Assembly (NCBI GenBank): GCA_963789255.1
Contig: CAWBJW010000002.1
Coordinates: forward strand, 1 to 64,000
Origin: DATARH01 sp963789255
GTDB lineage: Bacteria > Pseudomonadota > Alphaproteobacteria > ATCC43930 > CGMCC-115725
Reading direction: 5' to 3'
DNA length: 64,000 nt
Below, in pieces: positions 8,725-18,363 of this stretch (its first letter is position 1; each line of letters begins with the position of its first letter). A program made the translations under genes and the position numbers. The notes beneath the pieces were generated by a model, which was not told where the DNA came from, did not search any database, and saw only the letters and a program-made list of their open reading frames with translations.

Positions 8725-9807
8725 TCATGATCTCGCTTCCGGCACGTCACCCTCAGCCACATCCGGCGCAAACCGCACTTGGTCGGCCGGGACAAGTTGC
8801 GGAACGAGGTGACGGAGCAGCGTCGAAGCGCCAAGCTGGCAGAGATCGACATTGAAGTCGGCGAGCAGCGGTCTGAGCTCGAACATCTCGAGTTCGGCCC
8901 CTGCGGTACGGTCGCGCAGCCTCACCGCCGCAAAACGTCCGGCATCGTCGTTGTCGCGCGCGACATAAAGGCGTCGCAAATTGGGCGGCAGATCGAGTGC
9001 GGCGAGATGGTTGGCCGAAAGGGCGGCGATCATCGGCAGGGTCGGCAAGATCGATTTCAGCGAGAGCATTGTTTCGATGCCCTCGCCGGCGGCGACGACA
9101 TCCGTGGCAACGCCAAACCGGACGCCGTTCCCCAGCAGATGGCCGAGCGCCTTTCGCGGATCGGCGAGCGGCGCCTTGCTGGAATGAGTGGGATCGAGCC
9201 AGGTGCGGTGGAGGCCGGTGATCCGCCCCTCAGGGTCGGTGACCGCTGCCAGCAGCGCCGGCCAGATTTCGCGGGGAGCGTCCTCGAAGGCGCGGTAATA
9301 GACCGACGGGTGATAACGCAGGCTTGACCAGTGGAGAGACGCGGTGATGCCTCGGGCGCGGAGATAGGATTCGGCGGGCGTGCCGATGAGAGAGCGTCCG
9401 GCGCGGAACAGGCGGCGGGCGGCCTCGGGCGACCCCAAGCCTGCCCCGGCGGAAGCCGGGGGCGCAGGCGGTATCAGCGATGGCGAATTCCACTCCGGTC
9501 GCGGCAAGGACAGGAAGGTGCGGACCTCGTCGAGGACATCCCCGAGTCGGTCGAGATTGCGGGCGCGGGCGATGAGGTCGAGCAGATCGCCATGCTCGGA
9601 GGTGGCCGAATCGGTCCAATGGCCGGCAGCGCCGGGGCCGGAATCGGCGCCCTTGAGCCGGACATAAAGGCTGCGGCCGGGCGTGTTGTGGATGTCGCCG
9701 ACCGTCCAGTAATTGCCCTGGCGGCGGCCATTGGAGAGATAGGCGCGGCACACGGCCTCGGCCTCGCGCGCGAGGCGGCGCGCCAGTACACTGGCTGGGC
9801 CGGACAT
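8725..9807 (-). CDS. Toprim-domain protein (primase-like), 360 aa
   Basis: Start at ATG 9807 (MSGPASVLARRLAREAEAV). The N-terminal half contains the block typical of primase-like proteins of elements: NYWTVGDIHNTPGRSLYVRL and GHWTDSATSEHGDLLDLI. The C-terminal half holds the Toprim fold: VVAAGEGIETMLSL carries the conserved Glu and LYVARDNDDAGRFA the D-x-D metal ligands. Toprim domains catalyse phosphotransfer on DNA or RNA in primases and topoisomerases. The stop of the upstream helicase gene is one base before this start, so the two are translationally coupled. A role in element replication or stability is inferred from family and context. Confidence 0.88.
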   Translation of the reverse strand: MSGPASVLARRLAREAEAVCRAYLSNGRRQGNYWTVGDIHNTPGRSLYVRLKGADSGPGAAGHWTDSATSEHGDLLDLIARARNLDRLGDVLDEVRTFLSLPRPEWNSPSLIPPAPPASAGAGLGSPEAARRLFRAGRSLIGTPAESYLRARGITASLHWSSLRYHPSVYYRAFEDAPREIWPALLAAVTDPEGRITGLHRTWLDPTHSSKAPLADPRKALGHLLGNGVRFGVATDVVAAGEGIETMLSLKSILPTLPMIAALSANHLAALDLPPNLRRLYVARDNDDAGRFAAVRLRDRTAGAELEMFELRPLLADFNVDLCQLGASTLLRHLVPQLVPADQVRFAPDVAEGDVPEARS

Positions 9808-9808
9808 C

Positions 9809-12800
9809 TCACGCTCCCCGCTCCACAATGCGGGCAAGCGGATGGCGCTCCATCAGCGCGGCGAGAATCGTGGGGCCGGTGGCGGCGACCGGCACGAAAA
9901 GGCGCAGCCGCCAGGAGATGATCTCGGAGGTCAGCCCCATTGCCTTGAGGCGGTCAACCATGCCGTCGGTGAAGCCGGCAAGTTCGACGCGGTGCTCGTG
10001 CATGACCGTGACGCGACGGAGTTCGAGCCCGTCGGCAAGTTCGAGGCCCGTCTTGCCGTCGAGCAGAGCGTTCCAGGCGTCGTCGGGCGACAGCGACGGA
10101 ACCTCCGTATCGACCGACTGGGCAATCCAGGCGGGCGAGACCAGGCGCCCGATAACGCGCTCGCCGGCATCGGTCTGAAGCCGGTAGACGCGGGAACCGT
10201 CCTGCGGCAGCCGCCGCCAGATCGGCAGCAAGAGGCCGGTGACAATATGGAAGGTGCTGGTCGCAAATTCAGGAACCGCCGCGACCTCTTCGTTCCAGGC
10301 GGTGGCGAAGGCCTCGCGCCCGGCCTCATGCCACTGCGAGTCGTCGAGCGCGTGCAGCGCGATCGAGCCCCGCTCCATCGGGCGGATGAGGCGCACGCGG
10401 CGCTCGATCTCGCCGTCGTCGAGCATCAGGCTCGGCGTTGGCATCTGCACCGCGGCCCGACCGGAACGGGCGTTGAGCAGCAGGCGGGTACGTGGATCGA
10501 CGGCGATCGCCAGCGCATCGATGAGCGCCAGCGGCTTGTTGCGGTCGCGCCGGGCGACGGTGAACACCTGCGTCTCCGCCCCGGTCGCCGGATGGACGTA
10601 GATCGTCCGCCGCGCGGTGACCGCGAGGCTCTCGGCGGTCAGCGTCTCGACGCCCAGATCGTAGGTACCAGAGGCGATGGCGCCTTCGATCTTCGCGGTC
10701 AGCAATTCCTCGAACACGGCGAACAGCGTGTTCTGCAGCTCGATGCTGAGCGCGAGCAGCCGGTTGAGAAAAGTTGAGATCGCCGGCAGCTCGTCGCGCA
10801 GCCCGCCGTCGCGGTCGGTGAGCGACAGGCCGGTCGCGGCCTCGAAGGCCTGCAGGGAGCAGCCCTCGACCCTGCCGCTGTAGATCAGCAGATAGAGCTG
10901 GCGCAGCGCCGCCCGGCCATAGACCGAATTCGAGATTGTCGTCGGCGCGGAACAAGCCCTGGCCTCCCGTTTGGCGCTGGCCGCGGGTGATCGCGCCCAG
11001 CGTGTCGAGGCGCCGCGCGATGGTCGAGAGGAAGCGCTTTTCGGCCTTGACGTTGGTGGCGACGGGACGGAACAAAGGCGGCTGCGCCTGGTTGGTGCGG
11101 TTCGAGCGCCCGAGGCCCTGGATGGCGGTATCCGCCTTCCATCCGGCTTCGAGCAGATAGTGGACGCGCAGGCGCTGGTTCTTCACGCCCAAATCGGCGT
11201 GGTAGGACCGTCCGGTGCCGCCGGCGTCCGAGAACACCAGAATGCGCTTCTCGTCGTCCATGAAGGATTGGGCTTCGGCGAGATTGGCGGAACCGGCACG
11301 GTTCTCGACCGCGAGCCGGTCGCCCTTCCGCACGATGCGGCGCGCGCGGCCGGTGACCTCGGCGACCTGATCGGTGCCGAAGCGTTGCACGATCTGGTCG
11401 AGCGCGCCCGGCACCGGCGGCAATGCCGCCAGCCGCTCGATCATGCGGTCGCGGCGCTCCACCGCGTCGCGGCATTGCACGGGCTGGCCGTCGCGGAACA
11501 CCGGACGGGAGGCGAGATTGCCCTCCTCGTCGGTGAACGGCTCGTAGAGCTGTGTCGGGAAGGAATGCGCGAGATAATCGAGGACGTACTCGCGCGGCGT
11601 GATGTCAACGGAGACGTCGCCCCATTCCTCGGTCGGAATCTCGGCGAGACGCCGTTCCATCAGCGCCTCGCCAGTCGAGACGATCTGGACAATTGCGGCG
11701 TGTCCCGCTGCGAGATCGCGGTCGATCGCCGCGGTCAGCGAGGGCGTCTTCATCGCCGTGATCAGATGGTTGAAGAACCGCTGCTTGGCCGACTCGAAGG
11801 CCGAGCGCGCCGCGGCCTTGGCCTGCGCGTTCAACGTCCCGGACGAGGCGGTGACATTGGTCGCCTCAAGCGCTGCGGTCAGATTGTTGTGAATGATCTG
11901 GAACGCCCCGGCATAGGCGTCGTAGATGCGGACCTGCTCCGGAGTGAGGGCATGCTCGATCAGCTCGTACTCGACGCCCTCATAAGACAGAGAGCGCGAG
12001 GCGTAGAGGCCAAGCGCCTTCAAATCGCGCGCGAGCACTTCCATCGCCGCGACCCCGCCCGCCTCGATCGCCTGGACGAACTCGGCGCGCGTCGCGAACG
12101 GGAAATCCGCTCCGCCCCAAAGCCCCAGGCGCTGGGCATAGGCGAGATTGTGGACGGCGGTCGCCCCGGTCGCCGACACATAGAGGACGCGGGCGTCCGG
12201 CAGCGCGTGTTGCAACCGCAGCCCGGCGCGGCCCTGCTGCGAGGCTGCCTTGTCGCCGCGCTCGGATTTCTCGCCGGCGGCGTTGGCGAGCGCGTGGGAT
12301 TCGTCGAAGACGATCACGCCGTCGAAATCGCGACCGAGCCAATCGAGGATCTGGCGCACCCGCGATTGCTTGCCTTCGCCGCCTTCGCCGCGCAGCGTGG
12401 CGTAGGTGGTGAAGAGGATGCCCTCGGCGAGGCGAACTGGCGTCCCCAGCCGGAAGCGGGCGAGCGGCGTGATCAGCAACCGCTCTTGCCCGAGCGCCGA
12501 CCAGTCACGCTGGGCGTCGTCAAGCAGTTTGTCCGACTTCGACACCCAGACTGCACGGCGGCGGCCTTTGAGCCAGTTGTCGAGGATGATGCCCGCGACC
12601 TGGCGGCCCTTGCCGGCGCCGGTGCCGTCGCCGAGAAACCAGCCGCGCCGGAAACGCACGGCGTTCTCGGCCTCATCGGGCGCGGCCGAGATGACATCGA
12701 AGGTCTCGTCGACATTCCACGATCCGGCGAGGAAACCCGCATGGGCCTCGCCGGCATAGATGACGCTTTCGAGCTGCGCGTCGGATAGCGGCCCGTCCGC

Positions 12801-14136
12801 CAGCACGGTGGGCGGCAGATGCGGGCGGTAGCTCGGCTTGGGCGGCGCGACCGAGGCCATCGCCGCCGACTGCACCAGCCTGGTCGGGTGCGGTCGCGCG
12901 CCCGGGATGCGGACCGATTGCAGAGTGTATCCCTCGTAGAGCGCCTCGGTGAGGCGGCCGCCTTCGGCCGGAACCCAATCGCAGAGACTCGTAGGCGAGT
13001 TCCACCGCATCGACTGCCGGGGCGACGGGTGCCGATGGTCGGGACGCAACGGGACGCGGACGCGCCATCGGGCGCGGCAGGATCGGCGCGAGCGGTGTCA
13101 CCGCCGCTTCCGTCCTGGCCGGAATCTGCGCGATCACCCATTCCAGAAGCGTGGCGGCGTCCAGCGCGACGCCCGGCGATACCGGGAACACCGCCGGATC
13201 GGCGGCTGGTACGCGGTCGATCACGGTCAGGCGGGTCGCGACTGTCGTGCCGTGTCGGGCATAGACGGCGCCGTCGATCGCGGCCGAGAACAGGATGCGG
13301 CCTCGCTCCTGCAAACGGACGAAGCCCTCGCGCCAGGCGGGCGCGTCGGGGCCGAGGTTCGCGCCGGTGATGGCGACGAGGCGTCCGCCGTCGGCGAGGC
13401 GCGCCAGCGCCGCCGAGATGTGTCTGAGCGCGGCGTCCGCGACGCGGCCCTCGACATGAACCGCGGCCGAAAAAGGCGGGTTCATCAGCACAACGGTCGG
13501 GCGCACGCCGCCGTCGAGGTGGTCGTGGATGTGCGCGGCGTCGAAGCGGGTGACCGGCGTTGCCGGAAACAACGCGTCGAGCAAAGCGGCGCGGGTTTCG
13601 GCGAATTCGTTCAGCGCCAGCTGGGCGCCGGCGAGTTCGGCGAAGATCGCCAGCAAGCCGGTCCCTGCCGAGAGTTCCAGCACCAGATCGGATGGCGTGA
13701 TCGCGGCCGCCGTCGCGGCGGCGAAGCCGAGCGCGATCGGTGTTGAGAATTGCTGAAGCGCTTGCGACTCTTCGGACCGCCGGGTTTGCGACGGCGCCAG
13801 CGCCGCGAGCTTGCCGAGCATGGCGAGAAAGGCGGCAGGCGATCCCGCGCGGGCGCGCATGGCGGGGCCGAACTTGCGCAGGAACAGGATCTGCGCTGCC
13901 TCGCAGGCCTCGTAGGCGAGCTTCCAGTCCCAGGCGCCGGCGGCATCGGAAGCGCCGAAGGCCGCTTCCATCGCCGCGCGTAGCGCGTGGGCATCGAGCG
14001 CCTGGCCCTTGGCCAGCGCTTCCATGAGGGTGGTCGCAGCCTGAAGAACGGACGAGGCGGTGTCGGGACGGCGAGAAGGTGGGAACAGCGGGAGGTTGGC
14101 CGGGGCCTGGACCGCAGCGGAAGCGATGGGTGTCAT
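9809..14136 (-). CDS. Methyltransferase-helicase of the strawberry-notch family (about 1441 aa), two frameshifts
   Basis: The gene runs from ATG 14136 to 9809 in three frames. Part 1: class I SAM-dependent methyltransferase with LVLELSAGTGLLAIFAEL (SAM-binding loop) and VVLMNPPFSAAVH (NPPF catalytic motif). Part 2: the superfamily 2 helicase with FLGDGTGAGKGRQVAG (Walker A), GVIVFDESHAL (Walker B, DESH) and LGRSNRTNQAQPP in the C-terminal helicase lobe. Part 3: the strawberry-notch C-terminal region. One extra base near 12983-12988 (TCTC) and another near 10926-10931 (GAATTC) break the frame; removing both gives exactly 1442 codons. Members are found on alphaproteobacterial plasmids and integrative elements; the ATPase and methyltransferase presumably act on element DNA. 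Because the repair is so simple the gene may be intact in the living cell. Confidence 0.88.
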
Positions 14137-14233
14137 GGGGAAGGTCTCCGGGAGCGTGGGATGGGAGAGACCCGGCTGCGCGCTCTCTTCACCCGCCAGG
14201 TCTCACCTCGCTCCCGGCAGCCCTCTCACTCTC
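14137..14233 (-). promoter_or_regulatory. Shared leader motif, copy B (methyltransferase-helicase gene)
   Basis: On the minus strand this leader begins GAGAGTGAGAGGGCTGC, continues with a possible stem (GCCGGGAGCGAGG), then GAAGAGAGCGCGCAGCCGGG, and ends CTCCCGGAGACCTTCCCC just before the ATG. Copies with the same order of blocks lie at 14722-14816 and 17923-18003. Confidence 0.5.
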
Positions 14234-14247
14234 CGTGGCCGCGCCAG

Positions 14248-14274
14248 AAAAAAAGGGCTCGCCGAGGCGAGCCC
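14248..14274 (-). terminator. Rho-independent terminator
   Basis: Read on the minus strand: perfect 8-bp stem GGGCTCGC / GCGAGCCC with a CTCG loop followed by seven T. It lies downstream of the small gene 14343-14721 and upstream of the methyltransferase-helicase leader, so each has its own transcription unit. Confidence 0.85.
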
Positions 14275-14342
14275 TGAGGTCGATGATCACGATCATGTCG
14301 GAGATACCCGGCCTGCCCGTTGGGCGGCAGGACGCGTCTGGG

Positions 14343-14721
14343 TCAGGAGGGGCACGTGCCTCGGATGAGGCGGGCGAGCTGGCCGGGATCGTTGAGAAAA
14401 TCGAGCGACGCGAAGTTGTTTGCGGCCGCCGGTATAGTCCTTGCGACCTTCGCAGGTACGGAACAGCACGCCGCTATCGTGGCCGGTCGCAGGCTGGCAC
14501 GCCTGCACATAGAGATGATCGGCGTGCAGGGTCGCCTCGCCGGAAACCGCTATCCCGCCCTGATTGGAGCGGAGGTCAAAGGTTCCAGGCGCCATACCGA
14601 GCGCGGCGGCGAGGAGGCCGAGCTGGCGGCGCGCGCGGCTATGGAAGAGCCGTTTGGCGTCGGAATTGTAGGCGACGCGCTTACGGAAATCGAAAGCGAT
14701 AGCGGCAGAGGAATTGGACAT
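14343..14721 (-). CDS. Small conserved element protein (about 125 aa), one frameshift
   Basis: Start ATG 14721 (MSNSSAAIAFDFRKRVAYNSD). The first 100 residues are continuous through GRKDYTGGR. The frame then slips at AAA near 14417: the observed frame goes into Arg/Pro-rich nonsense, while removing one A gives NNFASLDFLNDPGQLARLIRGTC and a stop at 14343. The repaired protein, with a central DLRSNQGGIAVSGEATLHAD block, is a small conserved protein of alphaproteobacterial integrative elements, usually next to the strawberry-notch gene. Function unknown. It has its own leader (14722-14816) and terminator (14248-14274). Confidence 0.7.
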
Positions 14722-14816
14722 GGAAAATTCTCCGAGAGCGGGGACGGGAAAGCCCGGCGGCGCGCGCTCTCTGCATCCCTCCGGGCTGACCCTCTCCCGG
14801 CTGCCCTCTGACTCTC
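14722..14816 (-). promoter_or_regulatory. Shared leader motif, copy A (small element gene)
   Basis: Minus strand: GAGAGTCAGAGGGCAGC, then CCGGGAGAGGG, GCAGAGAGCGCGCGCCGCCGG, and CGCTCTCGGAGAATTTTCC directly before the ATG. The first and last blocks can pair partly (CCGGGAGAG with CTCTCGG), as in copy B, which supports an RNA fold. Confidence 0.5.
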
Positions 14817-15042
14817 GCAATCGGCTTGCCCGTTGGAGGCCATGGGCGTTAGCCCGTGATGCACTTCGGGATGTATCATTCCCGATTTCTCGCCATTGAT
14901 CTGATTTATATATCTGAAATCAGAAAATCAGAAATGAGAACTACAACGCATGTAAAAAAATGTTACCAATATTCTCGAGCCGTGCTAAAAAAGATTTAGT
15001 GTAATGTCTCAACTTTTATTTTGACCATGATGGAGGAGTGCT

Positions 15043-15417
15043 ATGGATCACAAAGATTCAAAAGAACTGGCGATTGGAATGACTGTTTTATGCGTCCGCA
15101 ACACATATCTTGAAGAGCTTCACGCGGGAAAGTTTCCCGTGTCAGTCACGGGGGATTATTCGGACGTAAAGGTTGTAACTCCGGACGGCGAAATTCCTTG
15201 GAAAAACCTATCGCGCATCAGCCAAGACGAAATGCGGCGACTGATGAGGGAGGTCGTAGATAGCAACTATTCGGTGCTCCGTCGCTTGGACATTCCAGAG
15301 TTTGACCAAGAACTCCGTCGCTTTGGTCAGCGTATGGCTTCCGGATGGGATGAGCCACGAGATAGAAATTTGTTGCACTGCGCAGCCCCCGATGAAGAGA
15401 TTAAAGTGAGCCATTAA
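15043..15417 (+). CDS. Hypothetical protein (124 aa), orphan on the plus strand
   Basis: A strong ribosome binding site (GGAGGAG) precedes ATG 15043. The product starts MDHKDSKELAIGMTVLCVRN and contains GEIPWKNLSRISQDEMRRLMREVVDSNYSVLRRL, which looks like a beta-rich N-terminal half followed by helices. It is the only plus-strand gene between 7 and 21 kb, and its upstream region 14870-15042 is strongly AT-rich, so it was probably acquired separately with its own promoter. No family recognised. Confidence 0.6.
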   Translation: MDHKDSKELAIGMTVLCVRNTYLEELHAGKFPVSVTGDYSDVKVVTPDGEIPWKNLSRISQDEMRRLMREVVDSNYSVLRRLDIPEFDQELRRFGQRMASGWDEPRDRNLLHCAAPDEEIKVSH

Positions 15418-15609
15418 GAAATGGGATTCTCGGCCTTATCGATCTTCTCAGTTTGTCAATCACACAACGCAGCTTGCGCAATGGTCCAGCAGCGAGGCGC
15501 GGCTGTGCCGAAACCCTGCGATCAGCCTTCGGCGGCAAACGGATCAACGTCACGATGAATCGGCTGGGCGCGGCCCATCCACGGCTCGGGGCGGATCTCG
15601 AGTAGGAAC

Positions 15610-15789
15610 GGCGCATCACTGCGCCATTCCCCCCACGACGCTGGTGATGCCGGCGCGGGCGAGCGCGTCGTAGAGCGCGGCCTTGTTGGCAGGCCGGGCG
15701 TCAGCGACGCGGCGGGCGTGGTCTTGGTACCGGGCAATTCAGGCGTCGTGGCGTGCTTCGGGATCGGGTTGGGATGTGTCGTTGGTCAT
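15610..15789 (-). pseudogene. Remnant of a DUF6878-like gene
   Basis: From ATG 15789 the frame reads MTNDTSQPDPEARHDA, then an in-frame TGA where the family normally has Trp, then IARYQDHARRVADARP and KAALYDALARAGITSVV, matching the N-terminal half of DUF6878 proteins, which are found next to parB on alphaproteobacterial elements. After ITSVV the family match ends. A different frame (EWRSDAPFLLEIRPEPWMG, to the stop near 15522) continues and may be the tail of another deleted gene. Nonsense mutation plus deletion make this a true pseudogene, not just a sequencing slip. Confidence 0.5.
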
Positions 15790-15861
15790 TTGGGGTCTCC
15801 TGAAATCCGGTTGGAAAAAAGCGGGGCGACCGCGGTGTGTGACTGGCCACCCCGCGATCGA

Positions 15862-17922
15862 TCACTCGGCTGCGTCGGCCATTGGTGCGGGCGGCGCGTC
15901 TTCGCCGTCGAGGAAGGTGGGCAGGCTCTCCGCGACATCGGCGCCTGCGGTGTCCGCCGGCACTTCCGGCTCGGGCAATCGCAGCGGCTCGGGCAGCCAG
16001 CCGGTCCCGGCGAGCAGCCGTTCGGCCTCCTTCGCCATCTCCGGCTTCTTGAGGTGGTCGATGAGCTGGGCGGCCGCCTCGCCCTTGCCCTCGCGCACCG
16101 CTTCGAGGATGCGGGTCTTGGTGACGCGGCCGAGATAGTTCTCGATCGTCGGCGTCCAGTGCGCTGCCATGTCGAGGCTCACCGCCTGGCCGACACGGTA
16201 GGCGTGCGCGATACGGCTCGGACTGCGGCTGTAGGGGTCGTGGACCGCGTTGACAGTCAGCGCCGCGCAATGAGCGAAGAGCGCTGCCCGTGAGTCCGCG
16301 TCGAGGGCGATCAACGCGCCCCAGAGATCTTCCAAATCCTCGGGCAACCGCTTCCCCCAAGCCTCCTGGCGGGCTTCGATCGCCTTGGCGGCGTCGCACG
16401 CGGCCAGCCCCGGCGCCTGGTGGAGGAACGCGGTGCTGGTGGCGTGGATCTCCAGGCAGGAATCGACGGTGGAGTTGTAGAACGCCTGGAGGCAGAGGGC
16501 GTGCAGCGCCGCGACGAAGGCGATTTCGGGATCTCCCGCGAGCGCATCGCGCAATGCCAGCGTCCGGTGCGCGGTGAGTTCGGTGACGAGCCGTTCGGAC
16601 AAGGGCTTGATGCCATCGTCCTCGTCTCCGGCTTCGGCATCCGGGGACCCCGCATCCCCACCGACGGTGATGATGATCGGCCGCCGGGTTGAACTATCCG
16701 GTGCGCCCGGCACCACGCCCGGCGCGCCCTCCGCCGGGACCTCATCCTCGCGCCGCACGTAGCCACGCGCGATTTGCAGTCCGCCATCGTTGGAAATGCT
16801 GACGAAGGCGCCGGCGCGGGTGATGTCGGCGGGATCGTAGATCTCCGGCCGGTCCGCGAAGGCTTGCAGCTCGGCCTCCAATTCGTCGAGCCGCCGGGCG
16901 ACCTGCTCGGGAAGGTCGTCGGTGTCGGCGTCGGCATACTCTTCGTTCAGCCGGTCGAACTCCTCGGACAGCGCCTCGTGCCAGGCCTGTTCCTCAGCGC
17001 TGACTTCGGCAGCGGCGCCGGTCAGGCGACGCAACCCGGCGGCATGGCCGTAGGGGAATTCGGTCGCAACCTCGATCCATCTCCAGCCCTCGGCGCGGAT
17101 GGTCTCGGCCTCGGCGGTGAGCTTGGCGATGGCGAGGCGGTCGAGCAGCGCCGAATCCTGCAGCCACCCGCCATTGTCCTGCTCGAACAGGTCGCGCATG
17201 ACGATGCCGCCGGCCACCTCGTAGGCCGGGACGCCGACGAAGCGCGCCCGCTTGTCGGAAGCGCGGATCGCGGTTTCGGTCAGCTGGCGGCGGATGTAAT
17301 AGGGTTCCTTGTTGTAGGCGCTGGCCAAGCCCTCCCAGACCTGCTCCTGACGCGCCTGGTCGTCGGTGACGGTGAAGGCCATGAGCTGCTCAAGCGTCAT
17401 CTCGTCGGTGGCGTAGAGGTCGAGCAGCTTTAGAGAGACGGCGACGAGCTTGAGCCGTTGTTTCACCACGTTCACGCCGACGAAGAAGCGGGCGGCGATG
17501 TCTTCCTCGCTGAGCCCGGCGTCGCGCAGGGTCTGGAACGCCCGGAACTGGTCGAGCGGGTGCAGCGCGACGCGCTGGACGTTCTCGGCCAGGCTGTCCT
17601 CCTCGGCGATGCCGTCCTCGCGCACGACGCACGGCACCGGCTGGGTCTTGGCCATGCGCTTCTGCTTGACCAGGGACTCGAGGGCGCGGAAGCGCCGCCC
17701 GCCCGCCGGGACCTCATAGACGCCGGTATCGGCGCCGCCGGCGTCGCGCACCGGTCGGACGCTCAGGCTCTGCAAGAGCCCGCGCCGGGCGATGTCCTCG
17801 GCCAGTTCCTCGATCGAGAGTCCGGTCTTGACGCGCCGGACGTTGGCCTGGGACGGGACCAGCGTGTTGAAGGGAATATCCTGAGACCGGCTCAGGACGA
17901 CGGTGGGTTGGGTTCTTGCCAT
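15862..17922 (-). CDS. ParB/RepB/Spo0J-family partition protein (686 aa)
   Basis: Start ATG 17922. Residues 15-110 are the ParB/sulfiredoxin-like N-terminal nuclease/CTPase domain with GGRRFRALE and the box II segment SLAENVQRVALHPLDQFRAF. A helix-turn-helix follows (GLSEEDIAARFFVGVNVVKQRL). The remaining 450 residues are a long acidic and helical extension characteristic of the ParB-like proteins of alphaproteobacterial conjugative elements, about twice the size of chromosomal ParB. No parA partner is adjacent. Role by family: binding element DNA and supporting stability or gene regulation. The promoter side is disturbed: an IS21 copy begins 81 bases upstream of the start. Confidence 0.9.
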   Translation of the reverse strand: MARTQPTVVLSRSQDIPFNTLVPSQANVRRVKTGLSIEELAEDIARRGLLQSLSVRPVRDAGGADTGVYEVPAGGRRFRALESLVKQKRMAKTQPVPCVVREDGIAEEDSLAENVQRVALHPLDQFRAFQTLRDAGLSEEDIAARFFVGVNVVKQRLKLVAVSLKLLDLYATDEMTLEQLMAFTVTDDQARQEQVWEGLASAYNKEPYYIRRQLTETAIRASDKRARFVGVPAYEVAGGIVMRDLFEQDNGGWLQDSALLDRLAIAKLTAEAETIRAEGWRWIEVATEFPYGHAAGLRRLTGAAAEVSAEEQAWHEALSEEFDRLNEEYADADTDDLPEQVARRLDELEAELQAFADRPEIYDPADITRAGAFVSISNDGGLQIARGYVRREDEVPAEGAPGVVPGAPDSSTRRPIIITVGGDAGSPDAEAGDEDDGIKPLSERLVTELTAHRTLALRDALAGDPEIAFVAALHALCLQAFYNSTVDSCLEIHATSTAFLHQAPGLAACDAAKAIEARQEAWGKRLPEDLEDLWGALIALDADSRAALFAHCAALTVNAVHDPYSRSPSRIAHAYRVGQAVSLDMAAHWTPTIENYLGRVTKTRILEAVREGKGEAAAQLIDHLKKPEMAKEAERLLAGTGWLPEPLRLPEPEVPADTAGADVAESLPTFLDGEDAPPAPMADAAE

Positions 17923-18003
17923 GGGTGGAGTCCTCCGAGACGGGCGGCCGGAGCTTTCTCTCAGCCTCCAAACCCGTCAGTGCGCCAAGCGCAGCCCTCT
18001 AAC
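17923..18003 (-). promoter_or_regulatory. Shared leader motif, copy C (parB), cut by the IS21 insertion
   Basis: Minus strand: GTTAGAGGGCTGC, then a GCGCTTGGCGC stem, GGCTGAGAGAAAGCTCCGG, and CCGTCTCGGAGGACTCCACCC before ATG 17922. The missing first bases (TCAGAGA) lie on the far side of the insertion at 20911-20917; rejoined they give GAGAGTTAGAGGGCTGC, as in copies A and B. The target duplication CTCTAAC falls inside the conserved block. Confidence 0.5.
17997..18003. repeat. Target-site duplication, left copy
   Basis: CTCTAAC, identical to 20904-20910, immediately outside the left IS21 tip. Confidence 0.85.
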
Positions 18004-18363
18004 TGAGGATTCCAAAGCTTCCGCCCACCTATTCCAGGATAAGTCCGCCCAGCATTCCGATTAATGTCCGCCCGTTTTACCGAACTAGAAACGCCGTTTT
18101 TTTGTGACGGTATAACCCGACAGGTTGCACACCATGGGTACCGTGAGATGGGCCATGGGTCAAGGGTGGAAAAGGGCTGTTGATGGTGACATCCACGCCA
18201 ATGCTGAGAGCATGTGAGACCCTCTTAATTTTCTTTCTTTTCCTCGCCGAGCATCTTTTGACGCGCGCTTGCGCGTCGGTGCGCCCGCGCCAGCTTTGGC
18301 GCTTCTGGCGCACGCGCACAGGCCGCGCGCCCCCGCGCGGCTCAATGTTCTTGCTTGCTTTGG

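Noticed and set aside
10971..12788. 605-codon plus-strand open frame opposite the helicase gene
   Set aside because: It is the antisense shadow of a GC-rich conserved gene; composition is typical of such shadows and there is no family match or ribosome binding site.
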